In this document: piece after piece, positions 9,251 to 19,988 of the stretch
How the letters are laid out: every line of letters begins with the position of its first letter
Numbering within the stretch: the first letter of the stretch is position 1
NCBI RefSeq assembly: GCF_000022485.1
Contig: NC_012623.1
Location: 744,001-808,000, forward strand
Reading direction: 5' to 3'
DNA length: 64,000 bases
Source of the DNA: Sulfolobus islandicus Y.N.15.51
Lineage (GTDB): Archaea > Thermoproteota > Thermoprotei_A > Sulfolobales > Sulfolobaceae
Translations under genes and position numbers: made by a program
The notes under the pieces: model-generated
Told to the model about the DNA's origin: nothing
Seen by the model: only the letters and a program-made list of their open reading frames with translations
Database searches by the model: none

Positions 9251-10384
9251 TTAAGTGAATTTTCTTGGATCTCCTCTTAAAATTTCCCTAAGTAATACTG
9301 TAGCGTACATCCCCCTATCTAATACAAAAGATATTGTTCTTGTTTCCTCGTTAATTTTTAAATTTCTTATATTCATAAATGCCTTTCTATTGAGGCTTTT
9401 TAGTGAAATTTTAAATTCTGGTAATTTAAAAAAATTCTTTTCTATTTCTTCATTCAGATAAATCTCCTTGCAAATATCATCACAGTCATTAAAATAGATA
9501 GGAATTCTTATAAATAAATTATCCTTATCATCTGAGTTCTTATACTTGTCTAACCTTCTGGATAAATACATGTTAAATAAATAACTTTGATATGCATCTA
9601 AATATAACGAGATTGGAATGAAACTATTTTTAAGAGCTAGGTAATAAGAATTAAATTTCATGTAGTTTTTCAATAATAGTTTCTCTTGTTTAAACTTAGA
9701 CGGAATCAATCTAACTGCTTCATTAAAATCACCTTTTATTATTAGCTTTCTAATTTCAATAATCTCTTTTGATTCAGAAAGAAAAGGATACGTCAAAATC
9801 AAATAGAATGCTTTTTCCCAGTCTCTTTTCAATAGATATTTACCTATTAAATGTGTGACAGGCCTACGAGTACCAAAACGTTGATAACCTATAAAAGCGG
9901 GGAGATATGGATTTTTCTCAATTTGTCTCACTCTTTCTACGACTAAATCGAAATTTGACGTTGACAAAGATATTTCAAATATATTCCCGGTATGATTAAA
10001 CTTCATTGAAGAATATCCAAGAAACTTTAGAATAAAACTATTAGATTTATACTCATTAATCAATTCTTGTTTTTTGGTTAACGTTATATACACTAACTGA
10101 GAGGTTATGGCGCTAGCATCCTTAATACCCATATAATTCACTTTCGAATGTAGTACTTTCTGAATTTCAGATAAAACGGAAAAATGATCTATTCCCCATT
10201 TTGTGAGCAAGTAAACTGCATATTTACCTTTTTCCTCACCTTTCCACTCGTGAGCTGGCTTAAAGTCAATCTCTTCTACAACTTTAAATCCATTTGGTCT
10301 TTCGATTGTTCCGTCTATCTCGTTCCAATCTTCATAGTAATATCTTTCCATACCTAACGCAATGTCTATTTCATGAGGGATCAC
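9251..10384 (-). CDS. truD: tRNA pseudouridine(13) synthase TruD
   Basis: 377 residues with the TruD signature NYMGIKDASAITSQ; Asp89 would be the catalytic aspartate that attacks the target uridine. The KYAVYLLTKWGIDHF segment and the TruD insertion domain with GYQRFGTRRPVTHLIGKYLL are also present. It isomerises U13 in tRNA. The ATG overlaps the pth2 stop by four bases (ATGA), so the two tRNA-biology genes are translationally coupled, pth2 first. Confidence 0.93.
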   Translation of the reverse strand: MIPHEIDIALGMERYYYEDWNEIDGTIERPNGFKVVEEIDFKPAHEWKGEEKGKYAVYLLTKWGIDHFSVLSEIQKVLHSKVNYMGIKDASAITSQLVYITLTKKQELINEYKSNSFILKFLGYSSMKFNHTGNIFEISLSTSNFDLVVERVRQIEKNPYLPAFIGYQRFGTRRPVTHLIGKYLLKRDWEKAFYLILTYPFLSESKEIIEIRKLIIKGDFNEAVRLIPSKFKQEKLLLKNYMKFNSYYLALKNSFIPISLYLDAYQSYLFNMYLSRRLDKYKNSDDKDNLFIRIPIYFNDCDDICKEIYLNEEIEKNFFKLPEFKISLKSLNRKAFMNIRNLKINEETRTISFVLDRGMYATVLLREILRGDPRKFT

Positions 10385-10743
10385 AGTAATTTTAGATCAC
10401 CCGTGATAGGATCTATCAAATTCTCTGGAGCTGGTCCAATACCTAGACAAGTTATGGTTCCAGGCTCTAATTGGGTCTTTCCTGCATCTTCAATAATGGA
10501 GAAAGGTAAGTTCATTGTTTCAGCCTTTTTAGATCGTAAAATAATTTCATCTAATGAGTTTGCCTTGACGACTATTTTTGGTTGTCCTTGCTGTAACCAC
10601 TCATTTAACCACTCCTTCCAACGTGAGTTATTAGAATTAATAATACTTATTACTAAAGTTACGGCAGCGTGTGCAACCTGAGCAGCCATCTTACCTTTAC
10701 CCATTTTAATATCACTTCTTACAACAATAACCATCTTAACCAT
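10381..10743 (-). CDS. pth2: Peptidyl-tRNA hydrolase, archaeal/eukaryotic type (Pth2)
   Basis: 120 residues of the Pth2 fold. It has the N-terminal strand VIVVRSDIKMGKGKMAAQVAHA with the conserved Lys and Gln-x-x-His-Ala, and the TCLGIGPAPENLIDPITGDLKLL end. It releases peptides from tRNA after premature drop-off. Full family length. First gene of a two-gene operon with truD and divergent from the zinc ribbon/EF-1beta operon; the 67-base gap must hold both promoters. Confidence 0.95.
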   Translation of the reverse strand: MVKMVIVVRSDIKMGKGKMAAQVAHAAVTLVISIINSNNSRWKEWLNEWLQQGQPKIVVKANSLDEIILRSKKAETMNLPFSIIEDAGKTQLEPGTITCLGIGPAPENLIDPITGDLKLL

Positions 10744-10810
10744 AATGTAACTAGGAAAACAACAAATACTTTTAAACTTTTATTGAGGTTAAATAAAGGG
10801 GAAGATAGAT

Positions 10811-11008
10811 ATGTCAGTTAAGCTAAGTATTAGGGAAGAAGTAGAACCACCAATATGTTCAAGTTGTGGGAAAATAATACATCCAAGAGAGAAGGGAGTG
10901 GAATTTTACTGTCCCAACTGCGGTGAAGTGATAATAAGAAGAGATCACATGTGTAGAAAACAAGGAGTAGAATATATTTGTCCGAACTGCGGATTTAAGG
11001 GACCTTAA
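10811..11008 (+). CDS. Small zinc-ribbon protein
   Basis: 65 residues with four cysteine pairs: CSSCGK, CPNCGE, a single Cys at MCRKQG and CPNCGFKGP. It looks like a duplicated rubredoxin-type zinc ribbon (DUF1610-like). It always neighbours EF-1beta in Sulfolobales as far as I recall, which suggests a translation-related role. A TATA-like TTTTAAAC lies about 40 bases upstream and a purine-rich AGGGGAAGATAGAT precedes the ATG. 13 bases separate it from the EF-1beta gene. Confidence 0.75.
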   Translation: MSVKLSIREEVEPPICSSCGKIIHPREKGVEFYCPNCGEVIIRRDHMCRKQGVEYICPNCGFKGP

Positions 11009-11021
11009 GAGGTAGCTTAAA

Positions 11022-11297
11022 ATGACAGACGTGTTAGTAGTCCTTAAAGTATTTCCGGACAGTGATGAAGTTAATTTAGATAATTTGTACACAGATATAA
11101 GCAATAAATTACCTAAAGAATATAGAATTATTAGAAAGGAAACCGAACCTATAGCTTTTGGCCTAAATGCATTGATTCTATATGTTCAAATGCCTGAGCA
11201 GACTGAAGGAGGGACAGACAATTTAGAAGAAGTAGTAAATAATATACAAGGAGTTAGTCATGCCGAAGTAGTAGGGATAACAAGATTAGGATTCTAA
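11022..11297 (+). CDS. ef1b: Translation elongation factor 1-beta (aEF-1beta)
   Basis: 91 residues, the guanine-exchange domain that recycles EF-1alpha-GDP during elongation. The features match: MTDVLVVLKVFPDSDEVNLD start, FGLNALILYVQMPE middle, and the VSHAEVVGITRLGF end. Typical archaeal length. Second gene after the zinc-ribbon gene. Confidence 0.95.
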   Translation: MTDVLVVLKVFPDSDEVNLDNLYTDISNKLPKEYRIIRKETEPIAFGLNALILYVQMPEQTEGGTDNLEEVVNNIQGVSHAEVVGITRLGF

Positions 11298-11361
11298 TAA
11301 ACTCTTTGGTACGTTAGTTCTTATATATCCTTTATACGCTAAAATATTTTGGAGATAAAAA

Positions 11362-13671
11362 TTGAGCGCTAGTTCTGGTGAGGAACAGAAACCGCAAAGA
11401 AAGGAGTTAACACTTAGAGTAATGGAAGCTAGACAGAAAGATGTCGGAAGAGGAAAAGTGCGAATTGATATTGATTTACTATCGCAAATTGATGTAAGCC
11501 CAGGTGACGTTGTTGAAATTGAAGGAACCAGAAAGACTGCTGCACTTGCATGGCCTTTATCGCCTGAGGATACAACAACTGGAGAAAAGGATATAATAAG
11601 AATGGATGGAATAACCAGGAAAAACGCTGGAGTCTCAATTGGAGATAAGGTTATAGTAAGAAAAGCAGTTGTAAAGCCAGCTAGCACAGTAAAATTAGCA
11701 CCATCTAACTTCTCAATTACTGTAGACCCAGGGTTCATTAGTTATGTTAAGAAACGATTAAAAGAATTCCCCCTAGTTGAAGGAGATACGGTATTGATTC
11801 CTGTCCTAGGGCAAGCCATACCGTTTACTGTAGTCCAAGTCAAACCAGCAGGTATAGTTCTAGTGAATGACGATACGATAATAAGCATATCTGATAAGCC
11901 AGTAGAACCTTCCAGATATCCTAGAGTCACATATGAGGATATAGGTGGAATGAAAAATATTATAGAAAAAGTCAGAGAGTTAGTTGAATTGCCTTTAAGA
12001 CATCCAGAACTATTTAAGAGATTAGGAATAGAACCACCTAAGGGTATATTATTATATGGTCCTCCTGGAGTGGGAAAGACGTTACTAGCGAAAGCAATAG
12101 CTAATGAAACTGATGCATACTTTACTTCAATTAATGGACCGGAAATAATGAGCAAATTCTACGGAGAGAGTGAGCAAAGATTAAGGGAAATATTTGAAGA
12201 CGCTAAAAAACATGCTCCTGCAATTATTTTCGTAGATGAAATAGACGCAATAGCACCGAAAAGAGACGAAGTGATAGGAGAAGTAGAAAGAAGAGTTGTC
12301 GCACAGTTACTCACTCTAATGGATGGTCTTGAAAATAGAGGAAACGTAATAGTAATAGCTGCAACCAATAGACCAAGTGCTGTTGATCCAGCCCTGAGAA
12401 GGCCAGGGAGATTTGATAGAGAGATAGAAATACCGTTACCAGATAAACAAGGAAGATTGGAAATATTACAAATCCATACAAGGAATATGCCTTTATCTAA
12501 AGATGTTGACCTAGAGAAGCTTGCAGATATGACACATGGATATACTGGTGCTGACTTATCTGCATTAGTAAGAGAAGCTGCAATGAATTCCTTAAGAAGA
12601 TACTTGCCAAAGATAGATTTGAATCAAGATAAGATACCTCCAGAAATATTAGAGTCTATGGAAGTTAAGATGGAAGATTTCATAAACGCATTCAAAGAAA
12701 TAGTACCAAGTGGCTTAAGAGAAATTTACATAGAAGTTCCAGAGGTTAAATGGACAGATATAGGTGGCCTCGAAGAAATAAAAGAGGAGTTAAAAGAAGT
12801 AGTTGAATATCCTCTGAAATACTCGGAGCTATACCAAAATTCTGGTATAGAACCACCTAAGGGTATATTATTATTTGGTCCACCAGGAACTGGAAAGACG
12901 ATGCTTGCAAAGGCTGTTGCAACTGAAAGCGGAGCAAACTTCATAGCAGTGAGAGGACCAGAAATATTATCCAAATGGGTAGGTGAAAGTGAAAAAGCAG
13001 TTAGGGAAATATTTAGAAAAGCTAGAATGTACGCGCCGGCTGTAATATTCTTTGACGAAATAGATTCAATAGCTCCAATAAGAGGAATCTCTTACGATTC
13101 TGGAGTAACGGAGAGAATAGTAAATCAACTATTAGCGGAAATGGATGGAATTGAAAAATTAGAAAACGTAGTAGTAATAGCTGCAACCAATAGACCAGAT
13201 ATCTTAGATCCAGCACTATTAAGACCAGGAAGGTTTGAGAAATTAATTTACGTACCTCCACCAGACAAGAGAGCAAGAATAGAAATATTAAAGGTTCATA
13301 CTAGGAACATAGTGTTAGGGGAGGACATCAGCTTAGAGGATGTAGCTGAAAAGACTGAAGGTTATACCGGAGCTGATTTAGCTGCACTGGTAAGAGAAGC
13401 TACAATGAGAGCTATAAGGGAGAGTATGAAAATATGTATAGAGAAAACCAACGAGAGTTGTAAATCCACTGACACTGAGTGCAAAGATAAAACTATGAAA
13501 GAGTGTATGAAGGTTAACGGGGTTAAGGTTTCCTTGAGACATTTCGAAGAAGCTATGAGGAAAGTTAAGCCATCAGTTACGCAAGATATGCTGCAATTCT
13601 ATCAAAATTGGGTAGAAAAAGCTAGGCAGCAATTGCCCAAAACTACCGTTAAACCAAGTACATATGCGTGA
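11362..13671 (+). CDS. cdc48: AAA+ ATPase, CDC48/VAT subfamily
   Basis: 769 residues. An N-terminal double-psi barrel/substrate domain (about 1-200) precedes two AAA modules: D1 with Walker A GPPGVGKT at 233-240 and [12 protein letters not shown], and D2 with GPPGTGKT at 506-513 and [13 protein letters not shown] arginines are present in both. The hexamer unfolds proteins for the proteasome and may remodel complexes. TTG start, with a TATA-like run (TTATATA) about 40 bases upstream. D2 ends with an unusual Cys-rich loop (Cys692, 700, 707, 715). The next gene overlaps by four bases and leads into fen1. Confidence 0.96.
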   Translation: MSASSGEEQKPQRKELTLRVMEARQKDVGRGKVRIDIDLLSQIDVSPGDVVEIEGTRKTAALAWPLSPEDTTTGEKDIIRMDGITRKNAGVSIGDKVIVRKAVVKPASTVKLAPSNFSITVDPGFISYVKKRLKEFPLVEGDTVLIPVLGQAIPFTVVQVKPAGIVLVNDDTIISISDKPVEPSRYPRVTYEDIGGMKNIIEKVRELVELPLRHPELFKRLGIEPPKGILLYGPPGVGKTLLAKAIANETDAYFTSINGPEIMSKFYGESEQRLREIFEDAKKHAPAIIFVDEIDAIAPKRDEVIGEVERRVVAQLLTLMDGLENRGNVIVIAATNRPSAVDPALRRPGRFDREIEIPLPDKQGRLEILQIHTRNMPLSKDVDLEKLADMTHGYTGADLSALVREAAMNSLRRYLPKIDLNQDKIPPEILESMEVKMEDFINAFKEIVPSGLREIYIEVPEVKWTDIGGLEEIKEELKEVVEYPLKYSELYQNSGIEPPKGILLFGPPGTGKTMLAKAVATESGANFIAVRGPEILSKWVGESEKAVREIFRKARMYAPAVIFFDEIDSIAPIRGISYDSGVTERIVNQLLAEMDGIEKLENVVVIAATNRPDILDPALLRPGRFEKLIYVPPPDKRARIEILKVHTRNIVLGEDISLEDVAEKTEGYTGADLAALVREATMRAIRESMKICIEKTNESCKSTDTECKDKTMKECMKVNGVKVSLRHFEEAMRKVKPSVTQDMLQFYQNWVEKARQQLPKTTVKPSTYA

Positions 13672-13904
13672 AATCAATGTGGAGAAGCGTACCATTATAT
13701 AATATTATTTTGGATAAAATAAGGAATAATAATAATATAAGAGATGATGATCTTTTTAAAGAAGTGAAAAATTCAACAAATTATGAGGTATCTTATGATG
13801 ATTTCTTAAAAGCGTTAATGGCATTGGAGATTAGAGGTTATATATCGGTTTCACTAATTAAAGAAAATGTAAGAATGATAACATACTTAGGTGATAAGGA
13901 ATAG
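13668..13904 (+). CDS. Small winged-helix-like protein between cdc48 and fen1
   Basis: 78 residues with no catalytic motif. The pattern of helices and a final beta-like pair ([24 protein letters not shown]) suggests a winged-helix domain. The GTG start overlaps the cdc48 stop (GTGA). Its own stop TAG overlaps the ATA start proposed for fen1. The operon position hints at a DNA-repair or replication accessory role, but nothing in the protein proves it. Confidence 0.6.
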   Translation: MKSMWRSVPLYNIILDKIRNNNNIRDDDLFKEVKNSTNYEVSYDDFLKALMALEIRGYISVSLIKENVRMITYLGDKE

Positions 13905-14956
13905 GAGTAGATTTAGCAGATCTAGTAAAAGACGTAAAAAGAGAACTTTCATTTTCTGAGCTTAAAGGGAAGAAGGTAAGTATTGACGGATATAATGCAT
14001 TATATCAATTTTTAGCAGCGATAAGACAACCAGATGGAACTCCCTTAATGGATTCCCATGGAAGGATAACCAGCCACCTAAGTGGATTATTTTATAGAAC
14101 GATAAATATCCTAGAAGAGGGTGTTATACCGATCTACGTCTTTGACGGCAAACCACCAGAGCAAAAAAGTGAAGAGTTAGAAAGAAGGAGAAAAATAAAA
14201 GAAGAAGCTGAGAGAAAGCTAGAGAGAGCTAAGAGTGAAGGGAAAATAGAAGAGCTAAGGAAATATTCGCAAGCTATACTTAGACTATCCAATATGATGG
14301 TAGAGGAAAGTAAAAACTTGTTGAGAGCTATGGGAATACCTATAGTTCAAGCACCTTCCGAAGGAGAAGCTGAGGCTGCATATTTAAATATATTAGGATT
14401 TAGCTGGGCAGCGGCGAGTCAAGATTACGATTCGATTCTTTTTGGAGCTAAGAGATTAGTAAGAAATTTGACAATCACTGGTAAAAGAAAACTTCCTAAC
14501 AAGGACGTATATATAGATATAAAACCAGAATTAATAGAAACTGAATTATTACTTAAGAAATTAGGAATAACAAGAGAACAATTAATTGATATAAGTATAT
14601 TAATTGGGACTGATTATAATCCTGATGGAATTAAGGGAATAGGGCCAGAAAGAGCACTAAAGATAATTAAAAAATACGGCAAGATAGAGAAGGCAATAGA
14701 ATATGGAGAAATTTCAAAAAGAGATATTACTTTCAATATTGATGAGATAAGAAGTTTATTTTTGAAACCACAAATAGTGAAACCAGAAGAAACCTTGGAT
14801 TTAAATGAACCCAATGAGAAGGATATAGTTAACATATTAGTAAATGAACATAACTTCAGTGAGGAAAGAGTTAAGAATGGAATTGAAAGATTAATTAAAG
14901 CAATAAGAGAAGCTAAAGGAGCTTCTAGACAAACCGGATTAGATAGGTGGTTTTAG
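13901..14956 (+). CDS. fen1: Flap endonuclease 1, probably started at an ATA codon
   Basis: A 351-residue 5'-flap nuclease of Okazaki-fragment maturation and repair. N region VSIDGYNALYQFL, internal region FDGKPPEQK and EGEAEAAYLN carry the metal-binding Asp/Glu residues. A helix-hairpin-helix GIKGIGPERALKI follows, and the C-terminal PCNA-binding box QTGLDRWF ends the protein. The family begins Met-Gly-Val; Gly2 is needed at the active site. Here [11 protein letters not shown] is preceded by ATA at 13901, and an in-frame stop lies two codons before it (13895-13897). No ATG, GTG or TTG is available before conserved sequence. ATA overlaps the preceding TAG as ATAG. Confidence 0.93.
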   Translation: MGVDLADLVKDVKRELSFSELKGKKVSIDGYNALYQFLAAIRQPDGTPLMDSHGRITSHLSGLFYRTINILEEGVIPIYVFDGKPPEQKSEELERRRKIKEEAERKLERAKSEGKIEELRKYSQAILRLSNMMVEESKNLLRAMGIPIVQAPSEGEAEAAYLNILGFSWAAASQDYDSILFGAKRLVRNLTITGKRKLPNKDVYIDIKPELIETELLLKKLGITREQLIDISILIGTDYNPDGIKGIGPERALKIIKKYGKIEKAIEYGEISKRDITFNIDEIRSLFLKPQIVKPEETLDLNEPNEKDIVNILVNEHNFSEERVKNGIERLIKAIREAKGASRQTGLDRWF

Positions 14957-15002
14957 AAGTTTAAAGTTAAACTTAAAGTTATCTATTTATATCTATTACC
15001 TT

Positions 15003-15647
15003 GTGGTCAAAAAGGAGTATTATCCAATTTTTATTGATCTTTCTAATTTTCGTGTACTTGTAATCGGTGGAGGCAAAGTAGGTACAAAAAGAGCACTAGC
15101 TTTTAAGAAATATGGGGCTAATGTATGCGTCATAAGTTTAGATTTCTCCCAAGATCTTCTCAACTCAGATATAAGACTAATTAAGGAAGATGCAAATAAA
15201 ATAGATGGTAGTATAATAGAAAAATACGATATAATTTTGACTTGTACGAATAACTTTGAGCTCAATGAGAAACTTTGTAATATAGCTAAAAATTTAAGAA
15301 AACTTTGTAATAATCCCACTAATCCTGAAAACTCCAACTTTATAGTGCCAATATTCTATTCTGACGATGATATGGAAATAGCTATAACTACTAAAGGAAA
15401 ATCTAGTATCGTAGCTAAAGAAATCTTGTCGAAAACAATTAGTATTGCTAATAGTCCAGAAATGAGAAATTTATTGAGTGCAATGTATGATGTAAAAACT
15501 CTATTAAAGAAAAAAGTAGCTGATCCATCTGTTAGATATTCCTTTTATCATAAAATATATAATGATGAAAAATTCAAATATTATGCTACTAATGGATTAA
15601 TAGAAAAAGCCTTACATAGAGCGGAGGAGATAATTAATGACCAGTAA
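15003..15647 (+). CDS. Precorrin-2 dehydrogenase/siroheme synthase-like protein (Met8/CysG-N type)
   Basis: 214 residues. An NAD-binding Rossmann start ([27 protein letters not shown]) is followed by [12 protein letters not shown] and a central [15 protein letters not shown] segment. That segment corresponds to the C-N-x-x-D/P-NFI-P motif of Met8 enzymes that oxidise precorrin-2 to sirohydrochlorin. The C-terminal helical domain is short. Leaderless or near-leaderless GTG start. First gene of the tetrapyrrole operon and overlaps hemA by 11 bases, so it probably links this operon to siroheme or to the siroheme-dependent archaeal heme route. Confidence 0.85.
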
Positions 15648-16917
15648 TGAGGAGTTACTACAAAACTATTGTTCGATTTTATTTACATACAAAACTATAG
15701 GGATAAGTAATCTTCACTTATATTATTTTAGAGAAACGGAAATAAAGTCCTTAAGGCAATTAATCAATGCTGAATTTGCTATTCTACAAACATGTAATAG
15801 AGTTGAGATATACTTATATTCAAATACAAATACAATAAGTGAGATAAATAAGATGATCCAATATTTAAATAATGTGCATAATGAACCAATTGGAAATCAA
15901 GCTAGAGTGATCTGCGGTAAAGATAGTATAAAACATCTATTTCTAGTAGCCAGTGGCGCTGATTCTCTGTCTATTGGAGAGTATGAAATCTTATCTCAAA
16001 TTAGATCAACTATTGATATGTTTAAAAAATTAGGATTTAGTGGAAAGTATCTACAAATACTCTTTGAAAGAGCAATTAAAGTAGGTAGAAAAGTTAGAGA
16101 AGAGACTAGTATTTCCAAGGGGAAAGTTGGTATATATTCCCTTGCTATTGATGAGGCTAAAAGGCAATTTAATAACTTCTATGATAGAAAAATTGTAATA
16201 GTAGGCGCTGGCGAAATGGGACAGAAAATAGCTAATATGTTATACAATGAAGGAGTCAAGAATGTTACCATTATGAATAGAACAGTAGAAAAGGCAAAAC
16301 AACTTGCCCTAAAATTTGGCTACAATTACGAGAAATTAGATTTAGACAAGTTAGGTAGCTTCGATATTGCTTTTATATCAATTTCTCATGAGAATCTTAG
16401 ACTGGAAAACAAATGGAACACACTAATTGTTGATATAACTGTCCCTCCCTTATTTACTGGGAATAATGTAATTACCCTAGAAGAATTAGAAAAAATATCA
16501 AAACTTAACTTTAAAGCTAGAGAAGAGGAGTTAGTTAAAATTAATAAATTAGTAGAAGATGGAATAGACGAATTGATATATGATTACAAAAAAGAAATTT
16601 ATAGTGAATTTATGTCAAAGATAATGAAACGTGTAGAAACTATAAGGGAAAATGAAATAGTAAGAGCCTATAAAGAACTTGAAAAACTTGGAATAAACAA
16701 TCAACAAGTTAAGGAAATATTAGATTTGATGACAAGATCAATAATAAAAAAATCGTTTCAACCCCTTTTTGACAATGTAAGATCTCTAGTATTTGACGGG
16801 GAAAATTCAATCAACTACATTAACTTTCTAATCGATATTTTTAAAGATGGTAACATTCCCATTTTTGAGACCAAGAAGATTAAGAAAAAACAAATTAGTA
16901 AGAGATCTAGTAGCTGA
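15637..16917 (+). CDS. hemA: Glutamyl-tRNA reductase
   Basis: 426 residues. Catalytic Cys53 in [10 protein letters not shown] attacks glutamyl-tRNA. [19 protein letters not shown] is the conserved domain-I signature, and [15 protein letters not shown] the NADPH-binding Rossmann site. A helical dimerisation domain follows. It makes glutamate-1-semialdehyde for 5-aminolevulinate. Its last 71 bases overlap the hemB reading frame, so its basic tail ([14 protein letters not shown]) is written over the hemB N-terminal codons. Confidence 0.95.
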
Positions 16918-17857
16918 AACGACTCTTTTTCAAGACGATTTAGTACTTCCAATATTTATAAAGGAAAGTATAAATGAGCCAGAACAAATTACTTCAATGC
17001 CAGGAGTGTACAGATATCCACCAAATGATAAGTTAGTCAATTATGTACAAGATAGCTATGAAAATGGTATTCGAAGTATTATATTGTTTGGAATTCCATC
17101 TTATAAAGACGAGATAGCATCATCAGCCTACGATAAAAATGGTGTAATACAGAGGGCAGTTAAAATAATAAAAGATAGTTTTAAGGATAAGATTATAGTA
17201 ATCACAGACGAGTGTACTGATGAGTATACGTCTCATGGTCATTGCGGTCTTGTGAACTATAATAACGGATGTTATGTAATAGATAATGATGAAAGCCTAA
17301 AGATTCATGCAAAGATTGCATTAAGCCAAGCTGAAGCTGGAGCAGATATTATAGCCCCATCAAGCATGATGGACGGTGTTGTTAAGGCTATAAGAGATGC
17401 GCTAGATGGAGCTGGTTACAATGATACATTGATAATGTCATACAGTGTAAAGTACGCTTCAATAATGTATGGTCCTTTTAGGGATGCGGCTTACTCTAAA
17501 CCAGCGTTTGGAGATAGGAGAGGGTATCAGATGGATCCTAGGAACGCATTTGAAGCATTAAAAGAAGCTAGATTAGATATAGAGGAAGGAGCTGATATTT
17601 TGATGGTCAAACCTGCCCATACATATTTAGATGTAATAAGATTAGTAAAAGATCACTTCCCAGAATATCCCCTAGCGGCATATCATGTCAGTGGTGAATA
17701 TAGCATGATAAAAGCAGCAGCAATTAATGGATGGATAGATGAAAGGACTGCCGTATTGGAAATTACTACCGCAATAAAAAGAGCAGGGGCTGATTTAATT
17801 ATTACTTATTATGCTAACGATATTGTAAGATGGATAAAGGAAGGTGTACCATTTTGA
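16847..17857 (+). CDS. hemB: Delta-aminolevulinic acid dehydratase (porphobilinogen synthase)
   Basis: 336 residues. Lys202 (MSYSVKYAS) and Lys255 ([11 protein letters not shown]) are the Schiff-base lysines that join two 5-aminolevulinate molecules. The metal loop [14 protein letters not shown] keeps Cys123 and Cys133 but has Asp125 where zinc enzymes have a middle cysteine, so the metal may differ. The start ATG is supported by [18 protein letters not shown], the usual beginning of the family, even though it lies 71 bases inside hemA. Overlaps hemL by four bases. Confidence 0.95.
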
Positions 17858-19110
17858 ATAGCGAGGAACTATGGGCTCAAGCTAGGCAATTATTTGCGGG
17901 AGGAGTAAATAGCCCAGTTAGAGCAGCAGTAAAACCATTCCCATTTTATGTAGAAAGGGGAAAAGGAGCTTATATTTACACGGTCGAGGGTAACAAGTTC
18001 ATTGACTATGTATTGGGTTACGGACCTCTAATTTTAGGTCACTCTCCAGAATCCGTAAAGAGAAAAATAATTGAGCAATTAGAAAAAGGTTGGCTTTTCG
18101 GAACTCCTAGCAAATTAGAAATAGAATTAGCTAAAAAAATTAGTTCACATATACCATCAGCCCAGAAAATAAGATTTGTAAATAGTGGAACTGAGGCTAC
18201 AATGGCTGCTATAAGATTAGCCAGAGGCTATTCAAAAAGGAGTAAAATACTGAAGTTTAGCGGAAATTATCATGGAGCTCACGATTACACACTTGTGGAA
18301 GCTGGAAGTGCTGCTACAGAATATAACGTTACAACTTCTGATGGTATCCCAATGGAAATAATGAAAACGGTAGAAATATGCGAATTTAATGATCTTGATT
18401 GTGTAGATAAAAAATTAAGAAATGAGGACATCGCTGCAGCACTCTTAGAACCTATTATGGGAAATGCTGGTGTAATCTTACCTGAAAAGGGCTTCTTATC
18501 TGGATTAAGGGAACTTACAAAGTCCTACAATTCATTATTAATCTTCGATGAAGTTATAACTGGTTTTAGAATCGATATAGGTGGAGCGCAATCTTACTAT
18601 CAAATTTATCCAGACATAACAACACTAGGTAAAATCATAGGTGGTGGTTTCCCTATAGGCGCAGTAGCAGGTAAAGCAGAAATTATTGATAACTTTACTC
18701 CCGCTGGTAGAGTATTTAATGCTGGCACATTTAACGCTAACCCCATATCTATGATAGCTGGAATTGCTACAATAGAAGAACTTGAAAAAGAATACCCATA
18801 TAATATTGCAAACAAAGCCTCTAAGACTCTTGTAGAGGAATTAGAAAGGTTGCTAAAAATAAAACATACAATAAATCATATTGGGAGTATGTTCCAAGTA
18901 TTTTTCGGAATAGACAAGGTTAGAAACTATTCAGATGCCAAAAGGGCTAATAAAGAATATTACATAAAATTTCATGAAAGGCTATTAAAAGAGAGAGTCT
19001 TCATTCCGCCAAGTCAATATGAGACAATTTTCACTTCAGCTGCGCATGAAGATGATGTAGTTAACGATACTATAGATAAACTTGCAAAAGTAATAGGCGA
19101 ATTAAGTTGA
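17854..19110 (+). CDS. hemL: Glutamate-1-semialdehyde 2,1-aminomutase
   Basis: 418 residues of the class-III aminotransferase fold. [19 protein letters not shown] is the typical start, [15 protein letters not shown] binds PLP phosphate, FDEVITGFR holds the cofactor Asp, and Lys260 in [14 protein letters not shown] is the PLP lysine. It converts glutamate-1-semialdehyde to 5-aminolevulinate. I chose TTG at 17854, which overlaps the hemB stop as TTGA. An alternative ATG at 17830 would add eight residues with no family support. It overlaps hemC by four bases. Confidence 0.94.
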   Translation: MNSEELWAQARQLFAGGVNSPVRAAVKPFPFYVERGKGAYIYTVEGNKFIDYVLGYGPLILGHSPESVKRKIIEQLEKGWLFGTPSKLEIELAKKISSHIPSAQKIRFVNSGTEATMAAIRLARGYSKRSKILKFSGNYHGAHDYTLVEAGSAATEYNVTTSDGIPMEIMKTVEICEFNDLDCVDKKLRNEDIAAALLEPIMGNAGVILPEKGFLSGLRELTKSYNSLLIFDEVITGFRIDIGGAQSYYQIYPDITTLGKIIGGGFPIGAVAGKAEIIDNFTPAGRVFNAGTFNANPISMIAGIATIEELEKEYPYNIANKASKTLVEELERLLKIKHTINHIGSMFQVFFGIDKVRNYSDAKRANKEYYIKFHERLLKERVFIPPSQYETIFTSAAHEDDVVNDTIDKLAKVIGELS

Positions 19111-19988
19111 AAATCCGAATAGCTGCAAGAGGAAGTAAACTAAGTAGAATACAAGTTGATATGTTAGGAGAAAAATTAAAGAAAATTGGAATAGAGTACG
19201 AAATAATAGATATAAAGACAAAAGCTGACTTATTTTCAACTGAACCATTAAGTAAATTAGGAAAAGGAGTTTTTGAAAAAGAAGTTAATGAGGCTGTATT
19301 AGAGGGAAAAGCTGATATTGCAGTGCACAGTATGAAAGATATCTTATCAGAAATAAATCCTAGCCTTGAAATATTTGCGGTACTGAAAAGAGATCCTCCC
19401 TATGATATATTAATTGCAGAGAAGAATCTAGATAAGTTGGATTCAAATATCACTATAGGTACTAGTAGCATAAGAAGGAAAAACTTTCTTAAATACATCA
19501 AGCCAGAAATAAATACGAAAGATATTAGAGGCAACGTAGATACTAGAATAAGAAAATATCTCTCAAAAGAATATCAAGGCTTAATTTTAGCTGAGGCCTC
19601 CTTAAAAAGGCTCAATATGACTATGAACTATCATAGACTTAATGTTTATGATTTTACTCCAGAAGCAAATCAAGGTATTATAGTAGCCTTGGGAAGAAAA
19701 AAAGATGAGAAGATAAAAGAGATATTCAAAGAAATTAATCATAAAGACACATTAGATGAGGCGTTAGCAGAAAGAGCAGTAATCAGTTTAGTTGGAGGAG
19801 GTTGTCATTCTCCAATTGGGGTGTTATTTAAAAAAGAAGGAAAAGAGTTCTATGGTATTGCAAGTTATAGTGATGGAAAGAAAAAAATTACTGTATCCAT
19901 TAGCAAGCCAGGGGACCCATATACTATAGGATCTGAATTAGGCTTGTTACTAAAGAAGGAGATGAAGAATGAGGATATTATTCCTTAG
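19107..19988 (+). CDS. hemC: Porphobilinogen deaminase (hydroxymethylbilane synthase)
   Basis: 293 residues. [18 protein letters not shown] is the conserved start, VHSMKDI and GTSSIRRK are substrate-binding loops, and Cys233 in GGGCHSPIG attaches the dipyrromethane cofactor. It polymerises four porphobilinogens. The TTG start overlaps hemL (TTGA) and its 3' end overlaps hemD by 20 bases. Confidence 0.95.
   Translation: MKIRIAARGSKLSRIQVDMLGEKLKKIGIEYEIIDIKTKADLFSTEPLSKLGKGVFEKEVNEAVLEGKADIAVHSMKDILSEINPSLEIFAVLKRDPPYDILIAEKNLDKLDSNITIGTSSIRRKNFLKYIKPEINTKDIRGNVDTRIRKYLSKEYQGLILAEASLKRLNMTMNYHRLNVYDFTPEANQGIIVALGRKKDEKIKEIFKEINHKDTLDEALAERAVISLVGGGCHSPIGVLFKKEGKEFYGIASYSDGKKKITVSISKPGDPYTIGSELGLLLKKEMKNEDIIP

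Noticed and set aside
17830-17853. ATG start for hemL, eight codons upstream
   Set aside because: It lies inside hemB and adds residues without family support; TTG overlapping the hemB stop fits the coupling seen in this operon.
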